In this document: positions 8,990 to 18,729 of the stretch, piece after piece
Layout of the letters: each line of letters begins with the position of its first letter
Position numbering within the stretch: the stretch's first letter is position 1
Assembly: GCF_025143365.1 (NCBI RefSeq)
Contig: NZ_JALXPE010000011.1
Location: 10,212-74,211 of the forward strand
DNA: 64,000 nt
Source: Microbacterium sp. p3-SID336
GTDB taxonomy: Bacteria > Actinomycetota > Actinomycetes > Actinomycetales > Microbacteriaceae
Direction: 5' to 3'
Position numbers and translations under genes: made by a program
The notes under the pieces: generated by a model
What the model saw: the letters and a program-made list of their open reading frames with translations, nothing else
What the model was told of the DNA's origin: nothing
The model's database searches: none

Positions 8990-9514
8990 TCATGCGGGGG
9001 CCTCCACGTCGTCGAGCCAGCCAAGGGCGAGCCGATGGGACCGGAGCCCGTACTCCAGCGTCGCGCGACGATAGCGATACACCTCGGCCACTGCGGTCGG
9101 CACGTCCGTCGCGTCGAGCTCGTCGGCCAGTGCGGACAGTCGCGCGTGGTCCTCGGCGAGCCGCGCCCGGATGACCGCGACGGCGTCCTCGCGGGCCGCG
9201 GAGGGGAGGCTGCCGAGCAGGTAGACGCGGGCCAGCATCAGCTGTTCGGGGTCGGCCCCGGTCAGCGGCGAGGTCATCCACTCGCGCCAGGCAGCGCGCC
9301 CGCTCTCGGAGACCGCGTAGAGCTTCCGCCGGCGGCCGCCGTGATGCGCGTCCTCCGGCACCGCCCACCCCTGGGTCTCGAGCTGCCGGAGCGCTCGCTG
9401 GATGCTGCCGAAGCTCGCCGCATAGAAGAGCGAGACGCCGGCCCGGAAGCGCTTGTGCAGGTCGTACAGCGTGAGCGGACCGTCGAGGAGGAGCCCGAGG
9501 ATGAGGAACTGCAT
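8990..9514 (-). CDS. PadR family transcriptional regulator
   Basis: A 174-residue regulator with an N-terminal winged helix (FLILGLLLDGPLTLYDLHKRF to LRQLETQGWAVPEDAHHGGRR, the wing carrying GGRRRKLYAV) and a C-terminal helical domain of the Vir type (from about residue 90) for dimerisation. PadR proteins repress genes that respond to phenolics, drugs or envelope stress. ATG 9514 has no ribosome site but TATATC 7 bases upstream, so the mRNA is probably leaderless. It is divergent from an aldo/keto reductase across 72 bases, suggesting shared control and autoregulation. Confidence 0.9.
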   Translation of the reverse strand: MQFLILGLLLDGPLTLYDLHKRFRAGVSLFYAASFGSIQRALRQLETQGWAVPEDAHHGGRRRKLYAVSESGRAAWREWMTSPLTGADPEQLMLARVYLLGSLPSAAREDAVAVIRARLAEDHARLSALADELDATDVPTAVAEVYRYRRATLEYGLRSHRLALGWLDDVEAPA

Positions 9515-9521
9515 GGCTATA

Positions 9522-9543
9522 GATATACCCCTGAGTGATATAC
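9522..9543. promoter_or_regulatory. Divergent promoter with GATATAC direct repeats (PadR candidate operator)
   Basis: GATATAC occurs at 9522-9528 and 9537-9543, a 15-bp period, between PadR and the aldo/keto reductase. The first copy contains the PadR -10 (TATATC on the minus strand). The second contains TATACA, a possible -10 for the reductase. A regulator bound here would affect both directions. Confidence 0.45.
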
Positions 9544-9586
9544 AGAGGCAAGGTTACGCTGAAGAGACGCCCCCGAAGGAGAACCG

Positions 9587-10426
9587 ATGACCGCCGTCCC
9601 CACCTTCACCGCCCACAACGGCTTCGCGCTCCCCGCCATCGGCCTCGGCACCTACCGACTCACCGGCGACGCGGGTGCCGCCGCGGTCGCCGCCGCCATC
9701 GACGCCGGCTACCGCCTCATCGACAGCGCGTTCAACTACGAGAACGAGGGGTCCGTGGGCCGCGGTGTCGCCGCCGCCGCGGTCGCCCGCGACCAGGTCA
9801 TCGTCACCACCAAGCTGCCCGGTCGCCACCATCCCGCCGCGCTGGCGCCGTCGAGCATCGAGGAGAGCCGTTCCCGCCTGGGACTCGACGCGACCGACCT
9901 GCACCTGATCCACTGGCCCAATCCGAGCCAGGACGAGTACGTCGAGGCATGGACCGCTCTGGTCGACGCGCAGGCGCGCGGCGTCGTGCGGCAGATCGGG
10001 GTGTCGAACTTCCTTCCCGAGCACCTCGACCGCATCGAGCGCGAGACCGGCGTGCGACCCGTCGTCAACCAGATCGAGGTGCACCCCTACTTCCCGCAGG
10101 AGGAGCAGCTGGCCGCGCATCGCGAACTCGGCATCCTCACCGAGGCCTGGAGTCCGCTCGGTCGCGCGGCGGCCGTCCTCGACGAGCCGGTCATCCGCGA
10201 GGTGGCCGCAGCGCACGGCATCACGCCAGCGCAGACCGTCCTCGCCTGGCACACCGCGCGCGGGACGGTGGCGATCCCGAAGGCCTCCTCGACGGCGCAT
10301 CAGACCGCGAACCTCGCCGCCGCCGCTGTGCACCTCGACGATGCGGAGGTCGCCGCCATCACGGGGCTCGGCCGCCCGGATGGGCGGCTCTTCGGGGCGG
10401 ACCCCGCCACGCACGAGGAGTCGTAG
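9587..10426 (+). CDS. Aldo/keto reductase
   Basis: NADPH-dependent carbonyl reductase of the AKR5-like type (2,5-diketo-gluconate reductase relatives), 279 residues, cytoplasmic. The catalytic tetrad is visible: Asp46 and Tyr51 (LIDSAFNYENE), Lys76 (TTKLPG) and His109 (LIHWPNP). The coenzyme segment VAIPKASS lies near 227-234. A good ribosome site (AAGGAG) precedes ATG 9587. Divergent from padR. Substrate cannot be told from sequence. It is convergent with ldh with only 15 bases between. Confidence 0.93.
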   Translation: MTAVPTFTAHNGFALPAIGLGTYRLTGDAGAAAVAAAIDAGYRLIDSAFNYENEGSVGRGVAAAAVARDQVIVTTKLPGRHHPAALAPSSIEESRSRLGLDATDLHLIHWPNPSQDEYVEAWTALVDAQARGVVRQIGVSNFLPEHLDRIERETGVRPVVNQIEVHPYFPQEEQLAAHRELGILTEAWSPLGRAAAVLDEPVIREVAAAHGITPAQTVLAWHTARGTVAIPKASSTAHQTANLAAAAVHLDDAEVAAITGLGRPDGRLFGADPATHEES

Positions 10427-10441
10427 CGGCGCGGGTCTCCG

Positions 10442-11395
10442 TCAGGAGCGGAGGGACTCCACCACGGCGGCCAGCGCCGCACCGGACTGCTGGAGCTGGC
10501 CGAGTTCGTGCGCGGAGAACGAGGTGCTGCGGATCGGCTCCGCGCCCGCCGCGCTCACGATCGACGGGACCGAGAGGGCGACGCCGTCAAGTCCGTGGAA
10601 GTCCCGCAGCACCGTGCTCACGGGCATCACCGCGTGCTCGTCGCGCAGGATGGCCTCGACGATCCTGGCGCTCGACAGTCCGATGGCGTAGTTCGTCGCG
10701 CCCTTGCCGCGGATGACCTTGTAGGCCGCGTCGCGCACATCCACCGCGATCTCGTCGAGCTCCGCAAGCGAGAACCTCGGGTGGTCCGGCGTCTCCCACT
10801 CCAGGATCGGGACGGTGCCGATCGTGGCCCGCGACCACAGCGGGAACTCCGTATCCCCGTGCTCGCCGATGATGTACGCGTGCACGCTCGCGGTCGACAC
10901 CCCGGCCCGCTCCGCGAGCTTCCAGCGCAGACGCGAGGTGTCGAGCACCGTACCGGAGGCGAAGATGCGCTGCGGCGGGAGCCCGGTCTCCTGCTGCGCG
11001 ATGACCGTGAGCACGTCGCAGGGGTTCGTGACGATCACGTAGACCGCGTTCGGGGCGACGGCGAGCAGCTCCGGCATCATGCGACGGATGATGCCCGCGT
11101 TCACGCCCGCGAGCTCGATGCGCGTCTGGCCGGGATCCTGCTTCGCGCCCGCCGTGATCACCACGACGTGCGAGCCCGCGGCGACCGAGATGTCGCTGCC
11201 CCCGGTGATGTCGCTGGTGCCGGTGAACTGCGTGCCGTGTGCGAGGTCGAGCACCTCGGCCTCCACCTTCTCGGCCGCGATGTCATAGAGCGCGATATGT
11301 CTGGCCGAGCCGCGGATCAGCGCGGCGTACGCGACGCTGGAGCCGACGCTGCCGGCACCGACGACCGTGAGCTTCGAGTTCTCGATGATCTCCAT
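10442..11395 (-). CDS. ldh: L-lactate dehydrogenase
   Basis: Interconverts pyruvate and lactate with NAD(H). The 317-residue protein has the Rossmann loop VVGAGSVGSSVAYA, the substrate loop KQDPGQTRIEL in which Gln (not Arg) precedes Thr-Arg, favouring lactate over malate dehydrogenase, the VTNPCDVLT segment and the active-site IIGEHGDTEFPLW with catalytic His near 180. ATG 11395 gives the expected short N-terminus MEIIENSKLTVVGAG. CAGGAT 6 bases upstream resembles the leaderless -10 pattern but with C first. Monocistronic by position. Confidence 0.94.
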   Translation of the reverse strand: MEIIENSKLTVVGAGSVGSSVAYAALIRGSARHIALYDIAAEKVEAEVLDLAHGTQFTGTSDITGGSDISVAAGSHVVVITAGAKQDPGQTRIELAGVNAGIIRRMMPELLAVAPNAVYVIVTNPCDVLTVIAQQETGLPPQRIFASGTVLDTSRLRWKLAERAGVSTASVHAYIIGEHGDTEFPLWSRATIGTVPILEWETPDHPRFSLAELDEIAVDVRDAAYKVIRGKGATNYAIGLSSARIVEAILRDEHAVMPVSTVLRDFHGLDGVALSVPSIVSAAGAEPIRSTSFSAHELGQLQQSGAALAAVVESLRS

Positions 11396-11458
11396 GCGCT
11401 CATCCTGGCAGCGGCGGCCGCGCAGCGGGAGGGTCGACGCCGGACATTCGCGCGACGC

Positions 11459-12346
11459 TCAGACGGCGGCGGCCACAGCCTCCTGCGCTGTCGGATGCGT
11501 GAAGGCGAAGCCCGTCCGTTCCAGCACCGTCGGCCGCACGTCCGCATCCGGCAGCAGCAGCGACACAGCCGCGTCACCCAGGGCCAGGCGCAGCGCCCAC
11601 GCGGGAGCCGGGAGCCAGAACGGCCGGTGCATGCGGACGGCGAGAGCACGTCCGATGTCGTTGGCCGTGGCGGGTGTCGGTCCCGTCAGGTTCACCGGAC
11701 CGGCGATGCGCTCGTCGATCACGTGACGGATGCCGCGCACCTCGTCGGTGAGGGAGATCCACGGCCAGACCTGGTCCCCGCCGCCGAGCGGTCCCGCGAC
11801 GCCGAGCCGGGTGAGCGTGATCATGGGCCGCAGGACGCCGCGGCGGTGGATGACGGGAGCCGTACGGAGCAGCGCCACCGGGGTGTGGTCCTCGGCCCGT
11901 CGGGCCGCATCCTCCCAGCGCACGGTGAGGTCGGCGAGGAACGTGTCGCCCGCCGCCGAGTCCTCGGTGAGGACCTCGCCGGGCGCGGAGCCGTAGTACC
12001 CCACGGCGGAGGCCGAGACGAAGGCCGGCGCGTCCGTGCGCAGGGCCCGCAGCGCGGTGGTGAGCGTGTGCGTCGCATCCAGGCGGGACTCGACCAGCTC
12101 GCGCTTGTAGCGCGGCGTCCACGGCAGGCGCCCCACACTCGCGCCGCCGAGTGCCACGACGGCCTCGGCCCCCGCGAGCACCTCGGGGTTGAGGGCGCTC
12201 ACCCCCGGCATCCACTGCACCTCGCCGTCGTCGCGCGGAGGGCGCCGGACGAGCGTCGTCACCTCGACGCCGTCGCCGCGCAGGGAGTCCCTCAGCGCGG
12301 ATCCGATCAATCCCGATGCCCCGCTGATCACGATGCGTCGCGTCAT
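11459..12346 (-). CDS. TIGR01777-type NAD-dependent epimerase (YfcH/SULA-like)
   Basis: Extended short-chain dehydrogenase fold, 295 residues. The N-terminal dinucleotide site is IVISGASGLIGSALRDSL; the active-site region SASAVGYYGSAPGEVLTEDS (Tyr near 117) and the C-terminal DUF1731-like HRPFWLPAPAWALRLALGD to TVLERTGFAF are typical. Substrate unknown; relatives are annotated as nucleoside-diphosphate-sugar epimerases or cell division inhibitors (SulA homologues) by similarity only. ATG 12346 is chosen because the upstream in-frame extension runs into the tRNA gene. Confidence 0.9.
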   Translation of the reverse strand: MTRRIVISGASGLIGSALRDSLRGDGVEVTTLVRRPPRDDGEVQWMPGVSALNPEVLAGAEAVVALGGASVGRLPWTPRYKRELVESRLDATHTLTTALRALRTDAPAFVSASAVGYYGSAPGEVLTEDSAAGDTFLADLTVRWEDAARRAEDHTPVALLRTAPVIHRRGVLRPMITLTRLGVAGPLGGGDQVWPWISLTDEVRGIRHVIDERIAGPVNLTGPTPATANDIGRALAVRMHRPFWLPAPAWALRLALGDAAVSLLLPDADVRPTVLERTGFAFTHPTAQEAVAAAV

Positions 12347-12465
12347 GGTGCTCGTCCCCTCCCCCTCGCACCGAATGCTCTGACCGCCCACGGTACTCGC
12401 TGCGAGCCGCGGCACGGAGTCCGAAGCGGGCGCAGCGCAGGCCAGGAGGCGATCACGGGAGGAGG

Positions 12466-12538
12466 TGGGCCCTGCCGGGATCGAACCGACGACATCCACG
12501 GTGTAAACGTGGCGCTCTACCAGCTGAGCTAAAGGCCC
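12466..12538 (-). tRNA. tRNA-Val (anticodon TAC)
   Basis: 73 bases on the minus strand: 5' GGGCCTT acceptor pairs with AGGGCCC, D-arm GCTCAGCTGGTAGAGC, anticodon stem CCACG/CGTGG around loop TTTACAC giving anticodon TAC, T-arm GTCGGTTCGATCCCGGC. The CCA end is not encoded in full. Confidence 0.97.
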
Positions 12539-12548
12539 TGGTGCGCTC

Positions 12549-12554
12549 AGTCTA
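12549..12554 (-). promoter_or_regulatory. -10 hexamer of tRNA-Val
   Basis: TAGACT on the minus strand, 10 bases before the mature tRNA 5' end. No clear -35. Confidence 0.45.
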
Positions 12555-12690
12555 TCCGGGCAGGGATGCGCACCCGTGTCGTGGAAGAGGGATAGGCTGA
12601 AGTCGGCGCGCGTTGTGCACGGCCGACAAGGCTGCCCGTGTCGCTTCCCGTTTCCTTGGCATGACCTGCCAGCTTGACGAAAGGCTCCCC

Positions 12691-15417
12691 GTGACCGTCC
12701 ACGATCAGGATCCGTACTCTCAGGGCCCCCTCGACAGCGATCCGGAGGAGACCGGCGAGTGGCAGCAGTCGCTCGATGAGCTGGTGGATGCCAAGGGCCA
12801 CGGCCGTGGCCGCGAGATCATGCTCAGCCTGCTCAAGCGCTCCAAGGAGCTGCACCTGAACGTGCCGATGGTGCCGACCACGGACTACATCAACACCATC
12901 GCCCCGGAGAACGAGCCGGAGTTCCCCGGCGACGAGGAGATCGAGCGCCGCTACCGCGCCTGGATCCGGTGGAACGCGGCGATCACGGTGCACCGTGCGC
13001 AGCGCCCCGGGATCGGCGTCGGCGGGCACATCTCCACGTACGCCTCGTCTGCCGCACTGTACGAGGTGGGCTTCAACCACTTCTTCAAGGGTGCGGACCA
13101 CCCGGGCGGCGCAGACCAGATCTTCATCCAGGGCCACGCCTCCCCCGGCACCTACGCCCGCTCGTTCCTCGAAGGGCGTCTGACCGAGGACCAGCTCGAC
13201 GGCTTCCGCCAGGAGAAGTCGCACGCGCCGCACGGCATCCCGTCGTACCCGCACCCGCGCCTGATGCCCGAGTACTGGCAGTTCCCGACCGTGTCGATGG
13301 GTCTGGGCCCGATCAACGCGATCTACCAGGCGATGTCGAACAAGTACCTCGAGAACCGCGGCATCAAGGACACCTCGCAGTCGCACGTCTGGGCCTTCCT
13401 CGGCGACGGCGAGATGGACGAGGTCGAGAGCCGCGGGCAGCTGCAGGTCGCCGCGAACGAGGGCCTCGACAACCTCACCTTCATCGTGAACTGCAACCTG
13501 CAGCGTCTCGACGGCCCGGTCCGCGGCAACGGCAAGATCGTGCAGGAGCTCGAGTCGTTCTTCCGCGGTGCCGGCTGGAACGTCATCAAGGTGGTCTGGG
13601 GCCGCGAGTGGGACGATTTGCTCGCCCGCGACACCGACGGCGCGCTGCTGAACCTCATGAACGTCACCCCCGACGGCGACTACCAGACCTACAAGGCCGA
13701 GTCCGGCGCCTACATCCGCGAGCACTTCTTCGGTCGCGACGAGCGCGCCGCTGCGCTCGTGAAGGACTACTCGGACGACGACATCTGGAACCTCAAGCGC
13801 GGCGGTCACGACTACCGCAAGGTCTACGCGGCGTTCAAGGCCGCGACCGAGCACAAGGGCAAGCCCACCGTCATCCTCGCGAAGACCGTCAAGGGCTACG
13901 GCCTCGGTCCGCACTTCGAGGGCCGCAACGCGACCCATCAGATGAAGAAGATGACGCTGGACAACCTCAAGACGTTCCGCGACGCGATGCACATCCCGAT
14001 CACGGACGCGCAGCTCGAGGAGAACCCGTACCTTCCCCCGTACTACAACCCGGGACCGCAGGACGAGACGATCCAGTACATGCTCGAGCGTCGTCGCGCG
14101 CTCGGCGGCTTCCTCCCGGAGCGCCGTTCGACCCACGTCGGGCTCTCCCTGCCGGACGACGCGGCGTACGCCCTGCCCAAGAAGGGCTCCGGCACGCAGG
14201 AGATCGCCACCACCATGGCGTTCGTCCGCCTCCTGAAGGACCTGCTGCGCACGAAGGAGTTCGGCCACCGCATCGTGCCGATCATCCCCGACGAGGCACG
14301 TACGTTCGGCATGGACGCGTACTTCCCGACCGCGAAGATCTACAACCCCAACGGCCAGCACTACACGTCGGTCGACCGCGAGCTGCTCCTGGCGTACAAG
14401 GAGAGCCCGCAGGGTCAGATCGTGCACGTCGGCATCAACGAGGCGGGCGCCCTCGCGGCCTTCACCGCCGCGGGCACGTCGTACTCGACGCACGGCGAGC
14501 CGCTGATCCCGATCTACATCTTCTACTCGATGTTCGGCTTCCAGCGCACCGGCGACGCCCAGTGGGCTGCCGGCGACCAGATGGCGCGCGGCTTCATCAT
14601 CGGCGCCACCGCCGGTCGCACCACCCTCACGGGTGAGGGCCTGCAGCACGCCGACGGCCACTCGCACCTGCTCGCGGCCACCAACCCGGCCACCGTGTCG
14701 TATGACCCGGCCTACGGCTACGAGATCGCGCACATCGTCCGCTCCGGTCTGGAGCGCATGTACGGCGGGAATCACGAGGACCCGAACGTCATGTACTACC
14801 TCACGGTGTACAACGAGCCGCTGGTCCAGCCCGCCGAGCCTGCGGACGTCGACGTGGACGGCATCGTCCGCGGCATCCACCGCGTCTCGGTCGGCGAGGG
14901 CGACGGTCCCCGCGCGCAGCTGTTCGCGTCGGGCGTCGGCCTGCCGTGGGCGCTGGAGGCGCAGGAGCTGCTCAAGAACGACTGGGGTGTGATCGCCGAC
15001 GTGTGGTCCGTCACGTCGTGGACCGAGCTGCGCCGCGACGGCCTCGCCGCCGACGAGCACAACTTCCTGCACCCCGAGCAGGAGCCGCGCACGGCCTACC
15101 TGACGCAGAAGCTGCAGGGCGCCGAGGGCCCGGTCGTCGCGGTGAGCGACTTAATGCACGCGGTGCAGGACCAGATCCGTCCGTGGGTCCCGAACCGCTT
15201 CGCCACGCTCGGCGCCGACGGCTTCGGCTTCTCGGACACCCGCGCCGCGGCGCGTCGCTTCTTCAAGATCGACGGTCCGTCGATCGTGGTGCGCACGCTG
15301 CAGTCGCTGGCCGAGGAGGGCACCGTCGACCGCTCGCTCGCGGCGCAGGCGATCGAGAAGTACCGTCTGCACGATGTGAACGCCGGCACCAGCGGCAACG
15401 CAGGCGGCGAGAGCTGA
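12691..15417 (+). CDS. aceE: Pyruvate dehydrogenase E1 component (homodimeric type)
   Basis: Thiamine-diphosphate-dependent decarboxylation of pyruvate in the pyruvate dehydrogenase complex. The product is 908 residues from GTG 12691, normal for actinobacterial AceE. Marks: [20 protein letters not shown], the ThDP-binding GDGEMDE near residue 238 ending in [13 protein letters not shown], and [19 protein letters not shown] near 640-660. GTG 12691 has AAAGG 6 bases upstream; an in-frame ATG at 12661 would add ten residues with no ribosome site. The E2 and E3 subunits are not in the window. It heads the conserved aceE-regulator-fab gene order that links acetyl-CoA supply to fatty acid synthesis. 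Confidence 0.96.
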   Translation: MTVHDQDPYSQGPLDSDPEETGEWQQSLDELVDAKGHGRGREIMLSLLKRSKELHLNVPMVPTTDYINTIAPENEPEFPGDEEIERRYRAWIRWNAAITVHRAQRPGIGVGGHISTYASSAALYEVGFNHFFKGADHPGGADQIFIQGHASPGTYARSFLEGRLTEDQLDGFRQEKSHAPHGIPSYPHPRLMPEYWQFPTVSMGLGPINAIYQAMSNKYLENRGIKDTSQSHVWAFLGDGEMDEVESRGQLQVAANEGLDNLTFIVNCNLQRLDGPVRGNGKIVQELESFFRGAGWNVIKVVWGREWDDLLARDTDGALLNLMNVTPDGDYQTYKAESGAYIREHFFGRDERAAALVKDYSDDDIWNLKRGGHDYRKVYAAFKAATEHKGKPTVILAKTVKGYGLGPHFEGRNATHQMKKMTLDNLKTFRDAMHIPITDAQLEENPYLPPYYNPGPQDETIQYMLERRRALGGFLPERRSTHVGLSLPDDAAYALPKKGSGTQEIATTMAFVRLLKDLLRTKEFGHRIVPIIPDEARTFGMDAYFPTAKIYNPNGQHYTSVDRELLLAYKESPQGQIVHVGINEAGALAAFTAAGTSYSTHGEPLIPIYIFYSMFGFQRTGDAQWAAGDQMARGFIIGATAGRTTLTGEGLQHADGHSHLLAATNPATVSYDPAYGYEIAHIVRSGLERMYGGNHEDPNVMYYLTVYNEPLVQPAEPADVDVDGIVRGIHRVSVGEGDGPRAQLFASGVGLPWALEAQELLKNDWGVIADVWSVTSWTELRRDGLAADEHNFLHPEQEPRTAYLTQKLQGAEGPVVAVSDLMHAVQDQIRPWVPNRFATLGADGFGFSDTRAAARRFFKIDGPSIVVRTLQSLAEEGTVDRSLAAQAIEKYRLHDVNAGTSGNAGGES

Positions 15418-15423
15418 CCCTCG

Positions 15424-16644
15424 GTGGCATCATCGTCTGCCGAGGGCATGGACAAGGCCGCGACGCTCACCTGGCTGCGCCGGATCTCCGGTGACATCGC
15501 CTCGGTGACCATCAAGCGGCTGGAGGACACCCTCCCGTGGTACGCCGACATGCCGCCGGCCCGCCGTTCCGCGGTCGGGCTGGTGGCGCAGGCGGGCATC
15601 ACGTCGTTCATCCAGTGGTACGACGACCCCACCTCCACACCATGGATCGCGGCGGACATCTTCGCCGCCGCCCCGCGGGAGTTGCTGCGCAGCGTCAGCC
15701 TGCAGCAGACGCTCCAGCTGATCCGCGTCACGGTGGAGGTCACGGAGGAGCGCGTCGCAGGCAAGGGCGAGCACCTGCGTGAGGCCATCCTGCTGTACTC
15801 GCGTGATGTGGCGTTCGCCGCGGCCGACGTGTATGCCCGCGCCGCGGAGGCGCGCGGTCTGTGGGATGCGCGCCTGGAGGCGCTCGTCGTCGACTCGATC
15901 CTCACGGGCGAGGCCGACGAGGAGCTGCCGAGTCGCATCGCCGCACTCGGCTGGCACGGACACGGCGAGGTCGCGGTGCTGGTGGGCACGACGCCCCCGC
16001 AGTTCGACGTCGATCTCGTCCGCCGCACCGCACGCAAGCTCTCCGTCGACGTGCTGATCGGCGTGCAGGGCTCGCGCCTCGTGCTGGTCCTCGGCCGCGC
16101 CCGCGTGGCGGGGCAGGACGGCGAGGAGGAGGAGCTCGGCTTCCAGGAGATCGCCGCGCGACTCGAGCCCTCGTTCGGTCCCGGCTTCGTGGTGCTCGGC
16201 CCTGAGGTCGCCGCGCTGGTGGACGCGAGCCAGAGCGCGCGTGCGGCCCTCGCCGGTTTCGCCGTCGCCAGGGCCTGGCGCAGTGCGCCGCGCCCGGTGG
16301 AGGCCGACGATCTGCTGCCGGAGCGGGCGCTCGCGGGCGACCCGCTGGCGAAGCAGACGCTGATCGAACGGATCTATCGCCCGCTGCAGGCGCACTCGAC
16401 GGATCTCGTGACGACGCTGTGGAGCTACCTCGACAACGGCCGCTCGCTGGAGGCGACCGCGCGCGAGCTGTTCGTGCACCCGAACACCGTGCGCTATCGG
16501 CTCAAGCGCGTGAGCGAGGTCATCGGCTGGGACGCGACGGGACCGCGCGAGGCGCTGATCCTGCAGACCGCGCTGATCCTGGGTTCGATCGGCGCCGCGG
16601 AGCAGGTGCGTCGACGCCCCGCGCTGCGCCGCACACCCCGCTGA
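15424..16644 (+). CDS. fasR: PucR-family regulator, FasR-like activator of fatty acid synthesis
   Basis: A 406-residue regulator with a central GGDEF-like/CdaR sensor region (about 150-300) and a C-terminal PucR helix-turn-helix (LEATARELFVHPNTVRYRL and onward). By position between aceE and fabD it matches Streptomyces SCO2386 (FasR), known to activate fabD-fabH-acpP-fabF, and M. tuberculosis Rv2242. The symbol rests on this synteny plus domain type. Start GTG 15424 is 6 bases after the aceE stop; an ATG at 15448 is an alternative. A dyad upstream of fabD (16672-16696) is its best candidate site. Confidence 0.8.
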   Translation: MASSSAEGMDKAATLTWLRRISGDIASVTIKRLEDTLPWYADMPPARRSAVGLVAQAGITSFIQWYDDPTSTPWIAADIFAAAPRELLRSVSLQQTLQLIRVTVEVTEERVAGKGEHLREAILLYSRDVAFAAADVYARAAEARGLWDARLEALVVDSILTGEADEELPSRIAALGWHGHGEVAVLVGTTPPQFDVDLVRRTARKLSVDVLIGVQGSRLVLVLGRARVAGQDGEEEELGFQEIAARLEPSFGPGFVVLGPEVAALVDASQSARAALAGFAVARAWRSAPRPVEADDLLPERALAGDPLAKQTLIERIYRPLQAHSTDLVTTLWSYLDNGRSLEATARELFVHPNTVRYRLKRVSEVIGWDATGPREALILQTALILGSIGAAEQVRRRPALRRTPR

Positions 16645-16671
16645 GGGCAGCCGCGTCGGCTGTGCGCCACA

Positions 16672-16708
16672 CACAAGGGTTTCTCGCAATCTTGTGATGG
16701 ATCATCCA
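16672..16708 (+). promoter_or_regulatory. Candidate FasR operator upstream of fabD
   Basis: Inverted repeat CACAAG (16672-16677) / CTTGTG (16691-16696), followed directly by the perfect 11-bp palindrome TGGATCATCCA (16698-16708). Located 34-70 bases upstream of the fabD start, where an activator would bind. Confidence 0.4.
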
Positions 16709-16741
16709 CCGCTCGTCGGCAATCGTTGGCAGACTGGGTGG

Positions 16742-17662
16742 GTGATTGTCGTCGTCTGCCCTGGACAGGGCTCACAGACCCCCGGATTCCTCACCCCCTG
16801 GCTCGAACTGGACGGTGTCGAGGAGCGCCTCGCCGACTACTCCGAAGCCGCGCAGGTCGATCTCCGCGCCCACGGCACCGAGTCCGACGCCGAGACCATC
16901 CGTGACACGCGCATCGCGCAGCCGCTGATCGTCGCGGCATCGCTCGTCGCGGGCGACGCGCTGGTTCAGCGGGCAGGCCGCCGGGCAGATGGGATCGCGG
17001 GCCACTCCGTGGGCGAGATCGCCGCGCTGGTCGGTAGCGGTGTGATCGACGCCGCCACCGGCATGCGGCTGGTCGGCATCCGCGGCCGTGCCATGGCCGA
17101 CGCCGCCGCCCAGACCCCCACCGGCATGAGCGCCGTGCTCGGTGGCGACGAGGAGGCACTGCTCGCTCGTCTGGGCGAGCTCGGGCTCTCCCCCGCCAAC
17201 TACAACGGCGGCGGACAGATCGTGGTCGCGGGCGCGCTCCCGGCTCTGGCCGCCCTGGCCGAGGAACCGGTGAAGGGCACGCGCGTCGTGCCGCTGCAGG
17301 TCGCCGGTGCCTTCCACACCGACTACATGGCTTCGGCCGTCGCCGCGCTGCGTGACGCCGTCGCCGACGTCACCCCCGCCGATCCGGAGGTCACGCTCTG
17401 GACCAACCGCGACGGGTCGGTCGTGAGCTCGGGTGCTCAGGCGCTGACGTTCCTCGTCGACCAGGTGTCGTCGCCGGTGCGCTGGGACCTCTGCATGGCG
17501 TCCTTCGCCGAGGCGGGAGTGACCGGCGTCATCGAGCTCGCGCCCGCAGGTGCGCTCGTGGGCCTCGCCAAGCGCGGGCTCCGCGGCGTCCCGGCCGTCG
17601 CCGTGAAGACCCCTGATGACCTCGATGCGGCGGTCGCGCTGCTGAACGGAGAAGCCGCATGA
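16742..17662 (+). CDS. fabD: Malonyl-CoA:ACP transacylase
   Basis: Moves malonate from CoA to acyl carrier protein for fatty acid elongation. The 306-residue product begins at GTG 16742 (VIVVVCPGQGSQTPGF), the usual N-terminus. The nucleophile elbow is GHSVGE with Ser89; catalytic His lies in GAFHTDYM near residue 196. An upstream GTG/ATG at 16694-16697 would add residues unlike the family and overlap the proposed operator. CAGACT 6 bases before GTG 16742 resembles the leaderless -10 pattern. It overlaps fabH by 4 bases (ATGA). Confidence 0.95.
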   Translation: MIVVVCPGQGSQTPGFLTPWLELDGVEERLADYSEAAQVDLRAHGTESDAETIRDTRIAQPLIVAASLVAGDALVQRAGRRADGIAGHSVGEIAALVGSGVIDAATGMRLVGIRGRAMADAAAQTPTGMSAVLGGDEEALLARLGELGLSPANYNGGGQIVVAGALPALAALAEEPVKGTRVVPLQVAGAFHTDYMASAVAALRDAVADVTPADPEVTLWTNRDGSVVSSGAQALTFLVDQVSSPVRWDLCMASFAEAGVTGVIELAPAGALVGLAKRGLRGVPAVAVKTPDDLDAAVALLNGEAA

Positions 17663-18660
17663 GCGCCACCCTCGCCCAGAGCACCGGCCCCGCGTACACC
17701 CGCATCTACTCCTTCGGCGCCGCGCGCGGTGAGAACGCCGTGCCCAACGAGGATCTCGTGGGCCCGATCGACTCCAGCGACGAGTGGATCCGCCAGCGCA
17801 CCGGCATCGTCACCCGCGTCCGGGCGGACAAGGGCACGGACGCGATCGACCTGGCCACGGCAGCAGCCGCCGAGGCGATCGAGAAGTCCGGAGTCCCGGC
17901 CGATCAGGTCGACCTGGTGATCGTCGCGACCATCAGCAACCCGAAGCAGACGCCCTCCGTCTCCGCGATCGTCGCCGACCGCGTGGGGGCGAACCCCGCG
18001 GCCGCCTACGACGTGAACGCCGCGTGCGCCGGGTACGCCTACGCCGTCACGCAGGCGGACGCCCTGATCAGGGCAGGCGCCGCGCGCCACGCGCTCGTGA
18101 TCGGCACGGAGAAGCTCTCCGACGTGGTCGACCCGACCGATCGCAGCATCTCGTTCCTGCTCGGAGACGGCGCCGGCGCGGCACTCATCGGCCCGAGCGA
18201 CACCCCCGGCATCGCCCCGGCGGTCTGGGGCTCGGACGGCTCGAAGGCCGACGCCGTGGGCATGAACGGCACGCTCACCGCGTTCCGCGACGGCGAGATC
18301 CCGTGGCCGACCCTGCGCCAGGAGGGACCGACCGTGTTCCGCTGGGCCGTCTGGGAGATGGTGAAGGTCGCCCGCGAGGCGCTCGAGAAGGCCGGCATCG
18401 AGGCCGCCGACCTCGCCGCGTTCATCCCCCACCAGGCCAACATGCGCATCATCGACGAGTTCGCCAAGCAGCTCGGCCTGCCGGAGACGACGGTGATCGC
18501 CAGGGACATCGAGACCACCGGCAACACATCCGCCGCCTCCATCCCGCTGGCGAGCCACCGTCTGATGGCCGAGCACCCCGAGCTGTCCGGCGGACTCGCG
18601 CTCCAGATCGGCTTCGGCGCCGGTCTCGTGTTCGCCGCACAGGTCGTCGTGCTCCCCTGA
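17659..18660 (+). CDS. fabH: Beta-ketoacyl-ACP synthase III
   Basis: Condenses acyl-CoA with malonyl-ACP to start fatty acid chains; in Actinobacteria it typically accepts branched primers. The 333-residue protein carries the full catalytic triad: Cys123 (NAACAGY), His258 (IPHQANMR) and Asn289 (TTGNTSAAS), plus the C-terminal QIGFGAGLVFAAQ. ATG 17659 overlaps the fabD stop by 4 bases, indicating coupled translation. An N-terminal extension of about 10 residues relative to E. coli is visible. Confidence 0.95.
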   Translation: MSATLAQSTGPAYTRIYSFGAARGENAVPNEDLVGPIDSSDEWIRQRTGIVTRVRADKGTDAIDLATAAAAEAIEKSGVPADQVDLVIVATISNPKQTPSVSAIVADRVGANPAAAYDVNAACAGYAYAVTQADALIRAGAARHALVIGTEKLSDVVDPTDRSISFLLGDGAGAALIGPSDTPGIAPAVWGSDGSKADAVGMNGTLTAFRDGEIPWPTLRQEGPTVFRWAVWEMVKVAREALEKAGIEAADLAAFIPHQANMRIIDEFAKQLGLPETTVIARDIETTGNTSAASIPLASHRLMAEHPELSGGLALQIGFGAGLVFAAQVVVLP

Positions 18661-18678
18661 TCGCGCGCCGACCTTCCC

Positions 18679-18684
18679 TAGACT
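18679..18684 (+). promoter_or_regulatory. Possible internal -10 before acpP
   Basis: TAGACT in the 69-base gap between fabH and acpP; a start near 18691 would leave a leader of about 40 bases that contains the AAGAGG ribosome site. The -35 is weak. Confidence 0.35.
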
Positions 18685-18729
18685 GTTCCACGGTTCCGAA
18701 TACAACCCGTAAGAAAGAGGAAGACCACC

